Assembly: GCA_003235605.1 (NCBI GenBank)
Contig: QJVU01000404.1
Location: forward strand, 1-7,249
Direction: 5' to 3'
Length of the DNA stretch: 7,249 bases
Source: Planctomycetota bacterium
GTDB taxonomy: Bacteria > Planctomycetota > UBA1135 > UBA2386
Of the stretch, positions 1-5,600 are shown in pieces. Below the pieces are notes generated by a model, which did no database searches, was not told the origin of the DNA, and saw nothing but the letters and a program-made list of their open reading frames with translations. Both the position numbers and the translations under genes were made by a program. Numbering within the stretch: the first letter of the stretch is position 1; each line of letters begins with the position of its first letter.

Positions 1-6
1 AGAGGA

Positions 7-2550
7 ATGACAACACAGCGAACCCGGAGCGATGGCTCCACCACACAGCGGACGAGGGACGACGACCAGGACCAGGGGATCACGAGGACAGGCCACAGGG
101 GGACCAGCAAGATCCACGTTACAAAGCTCGGCGAGGGCGCTGTCCGCGTCGAGCGGGAGATCGGCGGCCGCCTGCTCACCCTCGAGACCGGCCGGATGGC
201 CAAGCAGGCTGACGGTGCGGTGGTCGCCCGCTATGGGGACACGATGATCTTGGCAACGGCGCAGAGCGCCCAGGCGCGCGACGACCTCGACTTCTTCCCG
301 CTGACCGTCGACTACCGCGAAAAGTACTCGGCGGGCGGGCGCTTTCCGGGCGGCTTCTTCAAGCGCGAAGGCCGACCCACGACCCGGGAGATCCTCACTT
401 GCCGGATCATCGACCGAGCGATCCGGCCGCTGTTCCCCGACGGCTTCCGTGACGAGACCCAGATCTTGTCCCAGGTGCTGAGCAGTGACCTGGAGATCGA
501 GTCCGACATCCTGGCCGCCGTGGGGAGCTTTGCAGCGCTGGCGGTCAGTTCCATCCCCCATGAACGCAACCTCGGCTGTGTGCGCATCGGGCTGGTGGAG
601 GACAGGCTCCTCGTGAACCCCACGTGGTCCGTGATCAAGTCGCCTGAGTGCAGGCTCAACCTCACCGTGGCGGGCCACAAGGACGCCCTGGTGATGGTGG
701 AGGCCGGCGCTGCCGAGATCAGCGAAGAGGTGATGCTGGAGGCCCTGAACCTCGGCCACCAGGTCTGTCGGGAGATCGCCGAGACCGTAGACGAACTGGT
801 CCGGCACGCTGGCAAGACCAAGATGGAGTTTCAGCCGCCGGAGCGGAACGAGGATCTGGACCGGGCCATCGAAAGACAGTTCGGGACCGCCCTCCGGGAG
901 TCGTCGGTCGTGGCCGGCAACAAGCATGACCGCAGCGAGGCCAAGAAGGCCGCGGTCGCCGAGGTGCTGGAGGCCTTTCCCCCCTCGGACCTCGACGAGA
1001 AGAGCGCCAAGGACCACGAGAAGTACGTGAAGATGGTCGCCAAGGAGTTGCAGGACAAGGGTGAGCGCGAGTCGATCCTGAGGGGGACCCGTGCTGACGG
1101 CCGCGACGCCAAGACCATCCGGCCGATCTCCATAGAGGTTGGTGTGCTCCCGAAGGTGCACGGCTCGGCCCTGTTCACCCGGGGGGAGACCCAGGCCCTG
1201 TGCATCTGCACACTCGGCACCAGCGATGATGCCCAAGTGCGCGATGGCATCTATCCCGAGGATCCCCAGGCGTTCATGCTCCACTACGCCTTTCCGCCGT
1301 TCAGCGTCGGAGAGGTGCGCCGCTTCCTGGCTCCTGGTCGCCGGGAGGTAGGCCACGGCGCCCTGGCGGAGCGCGCCATCAACACGGTTCTGCCAACGGG
1401 CACCGACTTCCCCTACACCATTCGGGTGACGTCCGAGATCCTCGAATCCAACGGCTCCTCTTCGATGGCCTCGGTCTGCGGCGGCACGCTTTCGCTGATG
1501 GACGCCGGTGTGCCGATCCGCGAGCCCGTAGCCGGCATCGCCATGGGCCTTGTCATGGAGGGCAAGAAGGTCGCGATCCTCTCCGACATCCTCGGCTCCG
1601 AGGACCACTGCGGCGACATGGACTTCAAGGTGGCCGGCACTGGCAAGGGGATCACCGCCCTGCAGATGGACATCAAGTGTGAAGGCCTCACCAGGGAGCT
1701 CCTGGAAGCAGCCATGCAGCAGGCCCGCCAGGGCAGGCTGCACATCCTTCGTGAGATGCTCAGGGTGCTGCGCGCACCGCGCACACAACTCAGCCCGAAC
1801 GCGCCGCGCCTGATCGTCGTGCAGGTCCCCGTGGAGAAGATCGGCGCGGTGATCGGCCCCGGTGGTGCTCATGTCCGCAAGCTGCAGACCGACTACCAGG
1901 TACGCGTCGCCATAGAGGACAGTGGCCAGGTGACCATCGCCGGCGTGGATGCCCAGAAGGCCGAAGCCTGTGCCGAGTACATCCGCGCCATGACCGCGGA
2001 GGTGGAGATTGGCACCGTCTACAAGGGCCGTGTGACCTCCATCAAGGAGTTCGGAGCTTTCGTGGAGATCCTCCCGGGGCAGGAAGGCCTCTGCCATGTC
2101 TCCGAGTTGTCGGATTCCTTCGTCCGCTCGGTCACCGACGTGGTCCGGATCGGAGACGAGATCGAAGTGAAGGTGATCGAGATCGATGACTTCGGCAAGG
2201 TTCGCCTGAGCCGACGCGCTCTCCTGGAGGGGGAGGCCGGCGAGGGCGAGTCCGAGGGCGAACGGGAACGGCGGGGCTTCCGCCGCCGGCACCGGGACGC
2301 CGATGCGGAGCCCGAGAGCGAGGGAGCCTCAGAGTCCGGCGAAGACGCCCCCTCGGAGGAGGATCGCCGTGGCCGCCGCCGCAGGGAGGATGCGCGGGGC
2401 CGCGGGCGGGGGGGCCGCGGGCGTGGTGGCAGGGGACGTCGCCACGGTCGTGAGGGCGGCCGAGACGGCGGCGGCCGAGACAGCGGCGGCCGAGACAGCG
2501 GCGGCAGGGGCGAAACGGATCGCTCCGCGCACTCCGACCCGGATTCCTAG
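7..2550 (+). CDS. pnp: Polynucleotide phosphorylase (PNPase) with extended N-terminus and Arg-Gly-rich tail
   Basis: PNPase degrades RNA 3'-to-5' by phosphorolysis, releasing nucleoside diphosphates, as a cytoplasmic ring-shaped trimer. First RNase PH fold about residues 45-270, with the FFKR RNA-contact loop at 117-120 and conserved REILTCRIIDRAIRPLFP. A helical linker follows, then the second RNase PH fold about 365-590. That fold carries the phosphate-site GSSS (483-486) and the catalytic set D533, D539, K541 in SEDHCGDMDFKVAG, matching E. coli D486, D492, K494. The KH domain has GPGG at 617-620; the S1 domain spans about 666-739. The protein is 847 residues against about 700 usually. The excess is about 40 N-terminal residues before VEREIGGR and a tail from about 741 that is acidic, then Arg-Gly-rich. 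The start is uncertain: AGAGG lies only one base from the ATG, too close for a normal ribosome site, and the frame is open to the window edge, so the true start could lie upstream. All active-site residues look intact. Confidence 0.97.
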   Translation: MTTQRTRSDGSTTQRTRDDDQDQGITRTGHRGTSKIHVTKLGEGAVRVEREIGGRLLTLETGRMAKQADGAVVARYGDTMILATAQSAQARDDLDFFPLTVDYREKYSAGGRFPGGFFKREGRPTTREILTCRIIDRAIRPLFPDGFRDETQILSQVLSSDLEIESDILAAVGSFAALAVSSIPHERNLGCVRIGLVEDRLLVNPTWSVIKSPECRLNLTVAGHKDALVMVEAGAAEISEEVMLEALNLGHQVCREIAETVDELVRHAGKTKMEFQPPERNEDLDRAIERQFGTALRESSVVAGNKHDRSEAKKAAVAEVLEAFPPSDLDEKSAKDHEKYVKMVAKELQDKGERESILRGTRADGRDAKTIRPISIEVGVLPKVHGSALFTRGETQALCICTLGTSDDAQVRDGIYPEDPQAFMLHYAFPPFSVGEVRRFLAPGRREVGHGALAERAINTVLPTGTDFPYTIRVTSEILESNGSSSMASVCGGTLSLMDAGVPIREPVAGIAMGLVMEGKKVAILSDILGSEDHCGDMDFKVAGTGKGITALQMDIKCEGLTRELLEAAMQQARQGRLHILREMLRVLRAPRTQLSPNAPRLIVVQVPVEKIGAVIGPGGAHVRKLQTDYQVRVAIEDSGQVTIAGVDAQKAEACAEYIRAMTAEVEIGTVYKGRVTSIKEFGAFVEILPGQEGLCHVSELSDSFVRSVTDVVRIGDEIEVKVIEIDDFGKVRLSRRALLEGEAGEGESEGERERRGFRRRHRDADAEPESEGASESGEDAPSEEDRRGRRRREDARGRGRGGRGRGGRGRRHGREGGRDGGGRDSGGRDSGGRGETDRSAHSDPDS
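10..57 (+). repeat. Duplicated hexapeptide TTQRTR in the PNPase N-terminal extension
   Basis: Residues 2-7 and 12-17 of the called PNPase are both TTQRTR, offset by 30 bases. The DNA copies (10-27 and 40-57) differ at several positions, mostly third codon positions. This is either an old short duplication or chance in a low-complexity, Thr/Arg/Asp-rich segment. It lies outside the conserved PNPase core. If translation really starts elsewhere, this segment may not be protein at all. Confidence 0.5.
2461..2505 (+). repeat. Three tandem 15-bp units in the pnp tail
   Basis: Three back-to-back 15-base units of the form CGAGAC(G/A)GCGGCGGC; the second and third are identical and the first differs at one base. 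They are in frame and encode RDGGG, RDSGG, RDSGG. Because the unit is a multiple of three, copy-number change would lengthen or shorten the disordered tail without breaking the frame. The repeat follows directly on a longer Arg-Gly-rich stretch (about 2377-2460). Confidence 0.85.
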
Positions 2551-2560
2551 GGCCGGGTCG
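2535..2560 (+). terminator. Perfect 8-bp hairpin straddling the pnp stop codon; possible terminator or 3' stabiliser
   Basis: CGACCCGG (2535-2542) and CCGGGTCG (2553-2560) are exact reverse complements separated by a 10-base loop containing the TAG stop (2548-2550). The GC-rich stem would be stable in RNA. No T-run follows (the next bases are CTTCCATCCC), so it is not a classical Rho-independent terminator. It may instead be an atypical terminator, a barrier to 3' exonucleases, or an element slowing termination. The inverted repeat is directly visible; its role is inferred. In GC-rich DNA an 8-bp stem can also arise by chance. Confidence 0.4.
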
Positions 2561-2632
2561 CTTCCATCCCTGGCGGCACCCTGCCCGGACCGCTAGGATT
2601 CTCGCCAGATCTGGGAGCGGGTTTCCACAACC

Positions 2633-2638
2633 AAAGGG
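2633..2638 (+). promoter_or_regulatory. Weak Shine-Dalgarno candidate before the sensor gene
   Basis: AAAGGG ends 11 bases before the TTG at 2650, slightly longer than ideal spacing. It is the best purine run in the 99-base gap after pnp and favours the TTG over the ATG at 2689, which has no purine-rich site upstream. The rest of the gap (2561-2632) shows no convincing -35/-10 pair; TAGGAT at 2594-2599 has no matching -35 element at usual spacing. Confidence 0.3.
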
Positions 2639-2649
2639 CTGGGTGCACC

Positions 2650-5600
2650 TTGGGTCCGCTGGCGAAATTGGCGAATAAGCTCCTGTGGATGGCGGCCGTG
2701 GTCTCCTCAGGGGGCCTGACGGGGCAGAATGACCATCTGGGGCAGCGGCCGCCCGAGGACCGCCATCCGGAACTCAGGGTGCCCTATTGTCCTGGTGGCA
2801 TCCAGGTGGATGGGGAACTTGCGGAGTGGAAGTCGAAGGGTCACGGCGTCCTGCGGCTGCAGCACTCGTGGCAGGTCTGGGATCAAGAGCGCCGGGGCGC
2901 GTGGGGCGGCCCCACCGACCTCTCCGCCGAGTTCTACCTGTGCTACGACAGCGCCCACCTCTACCTGGCGGGCACGGTGCAGGACCAGAGCCTCGTGCCG
3001 CCCCAGAGCGGTCAGCGCTGGAACGAGGGGGATGCCATCGAGGTGTTCCTGGACTGTCGGCGACGGGACCAGCACGGCTGGCCCTTGGTGGAACCGGGCC
3101 AGCAACCGCGATCCATGGGGCCGGACCAGCCCCAGGTCTTCTTGATGCCCTTGAACCCCGGTCGGCGTTGGGGGGTGGTGGAGAGTCTGACACGTCCCAC
3201 CGGGGAAGACCTCACTGGGATCCTGGTCGCGTGCAAGAAGACCTCAACTGGCTACGCCTTCGAGGCCCGGCTGCCGTTCCACAACTTCTTCGATCCAGCA
3301 GACGGCCCCTCGTTCCAACAGATCGATTTCAACCTGGCGCTCGACGACTTCGACGAGGGCACAGAACGCTACCAATACATGACCTGGACGGGGACCAACC
3401 CCACCAGGGACGCAGCCAACCACGGCAAGATCCGCTTTGATGGTCCGCCACCCCTTGCCCGTTCGTCGCTAGGAATGGGCGTCGACAGCAAGGTCGTGCG
3501 TGTCGTGCAGCACGCCCCCTACGCGGTGGCCGCAGGTGTCTTGCTCCTGCTCCTGCTCCTGGTGCTGAGGCGGACTTCGGGAGTCAAGCTCAGCCCTCTC
3601 CCGAGCCGCCTTCTGCGGGCGGCGGGGGTCTTGCTGCTCATCGGCGGCTCGCTGCTGCCGCAAGTGTCCGGGCTCCGGCGCAAGGACGCCGCAAGGGCAC
3701 AGCTGGATCGTGCTACCGACATGCTTGCCAGCGAACTGCCGAAGATGGAGCGCGGTACCCTGGGCAGCTATCTGGGAGGTCAACGCGACCGGCCGCTGCT
3801 GGACTTGCTCAAGGGTCGGCGCATCGAGCGGCGGCCGTTTTCGTCCCATGTGCTGCTTTCCGAGCTGGCGCCAAGCAGGTTCGGGCCGGGTCCGATGCGC
3901 TACCCTCAGGACTTCTTCGACGTCCGGCCGTACTGGATCCCGCTGACCCGGGACCGGCAGCAGTGGTTCACGTTCTCCGAGCCGTTGGGCGGCCGCAAGC
4001 TCAACGTCGTGGTGGCCGGCCCGCCCGGCACAGCCGAGAGATTCGAGTTGGAGTTGGCGTTCCGGCTGGAGGACGACGAGAGCGAGGCGACGGTATTCGC
4101 AGAGGACTTCGGGTCCGCCATGCCCACCGACGCCTTCGGTCAGCCTGGGCGCCAAATGGCGTACGCGACCGTAGAGCTGCCCGAGCGGGTGCGGTCCCTC
4201 GGCATCAACACGGTAGACCAGGATGATCTGGTCCTGGTCGGGCTCACGGTGGTGCCCGGGGAGCCCGGACAGGAGATGCTACCGTTGAACCTGGGCCAAC
4301 CCTCGATGAGCGGAGTCCCCTCCGAGCTCCGCGACCAGTATCCCGAAGACGCCGGCATCGAGCTGCTCCGGGACGGCAAGGCGCGGGTCCAGATGCCCGG
4401 GGGGCATGGTTCCTTCGACCGCATGTGGCTGTTCTACCGGGCGCTGTATCCGGGTTTCCTGGTGGGGGAGATCGACAAGGGGCGCGAGGTCTGCAGGGTG
4501 ACGGCACGCTTCGCGGCCGGAAGCCAGGCCGGGCAGCAGCATCCGCCGAAGGTGGTGACGCTGCGCCATCAGGAGTCGTTGCTCTTTGAGCAGCTGGACA
4601 AGAACCAGGAGAAAGAGCCCACCATGGACCCGCGGGCGCAGGTGGCGTTCCGCTGGCGCGAGGCCGACCAAGCCCAACGCATCAACCTCGTCTACGAGGT
4701 CGACCTGCCAGATGGCGCCGTGCTCGAGTCTCTGGAGTTCGAGAACCTGGGCCCGTACCCCGTTCGGTTCCGCTCCGTGGTGTTTGGCAACGAGGAACCT
4801 GGGGCGCGCCTGGACCTCAAGGACTCGCCCCTGGAGTCCGCCGCTGGCAAGGTGCAGCTGCGCGAGACCTACCGGCAACAGGCGAGCGGCGTCGACTTCG
4901 GCATCTACCGCAACGGCTATCTCACGGCGAGCGGCCTTCCGACCGGCGCCGCCGACATGCGGCTGACAATCCCGCTGGCGGTGCAGAAGCGTCTCGGCAG
5001 CGTCGCTGCCGACCAATACCTCCGGGAGGGCGATGCTCTGGTGATGGAGCGGTTCCTGCCACTCACCGGCGAGGGCTGGGCAGGGGCCGTCCTGGGCATG
5101 CGGGTCAAGGATCCACTCTTCGCTGCCCACCAACGCCGGGTGAGCCTCGTGGGCCTGTGTCTGGTGCTCGGGGCCATGCCGCTCTTGCTGTTGTTGTTTG
5201 GCGACGCCCTGGCCTGGGTGAGCAACCTGCGCCTGAGGCTCATGCTGGTGGTCTCCGTGGCGACTCTCGTGCCCTTGGGATTGTTGTTCGTGTTCCTGGT
5301 GGACCTTCTGGAGACCGACCATGAGAACGAGCAGCGAAGAGCCATGCAGCAGGCCGTGGCCACGACCCAAGGCCAGCTCAAGGAGCGCTGCGCCCAACTG
5401 CTTTCTACCGCGCGGACCTGGTTGTCGGACCTGGATCGGGACTACCGACGGCTTGTCGGCACGGAGCCCCCCGACAACGGATTGGACCTCGGCGCGGCCT
5501 GGGACAGGGTTCGCGATGCCCTCGCAAGCACTCTCGGCAACCAGTGGCCGCCGGACTGGGACGGCGGCTTCCTGCGGCTGGACTACCACCCGGAGCGGGC

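Noticed and set aside
112..114. ATC codon 36 of pnp as a true start, with AGGGGGA upstream
   Set aside because: ATC starts are extremely rare and purine runs are common in this sequence; kept only as a remark on the uncertain N-terminus and not annotated.
2562..2599. Possible promoter (TTCCAT ... TAGGAT) in the gap after pnp
   Set aside because: The elements are poor matches and about 26 bases apart, too far for a standard sigma-70 promoter; a sigma-54-type GG-N10-GC check also failed.
2787..3440. A 217-codon plus-strand frame overlapping the CBM9-like region
   Set aside because: Composition is Gly/Arg/Pro-rich, as expected for out-of-frame GC-rich DNA; the overlapping frame has a coherent beta-sandwich pattern continuous with the rest of the sensor.
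3469..4155. A 228-codon minus-strand frame
   Set aside because: Same in-register shadow effect; it ends at the sense CTA at 3469. No domain and Gln/Arg-rich composition.
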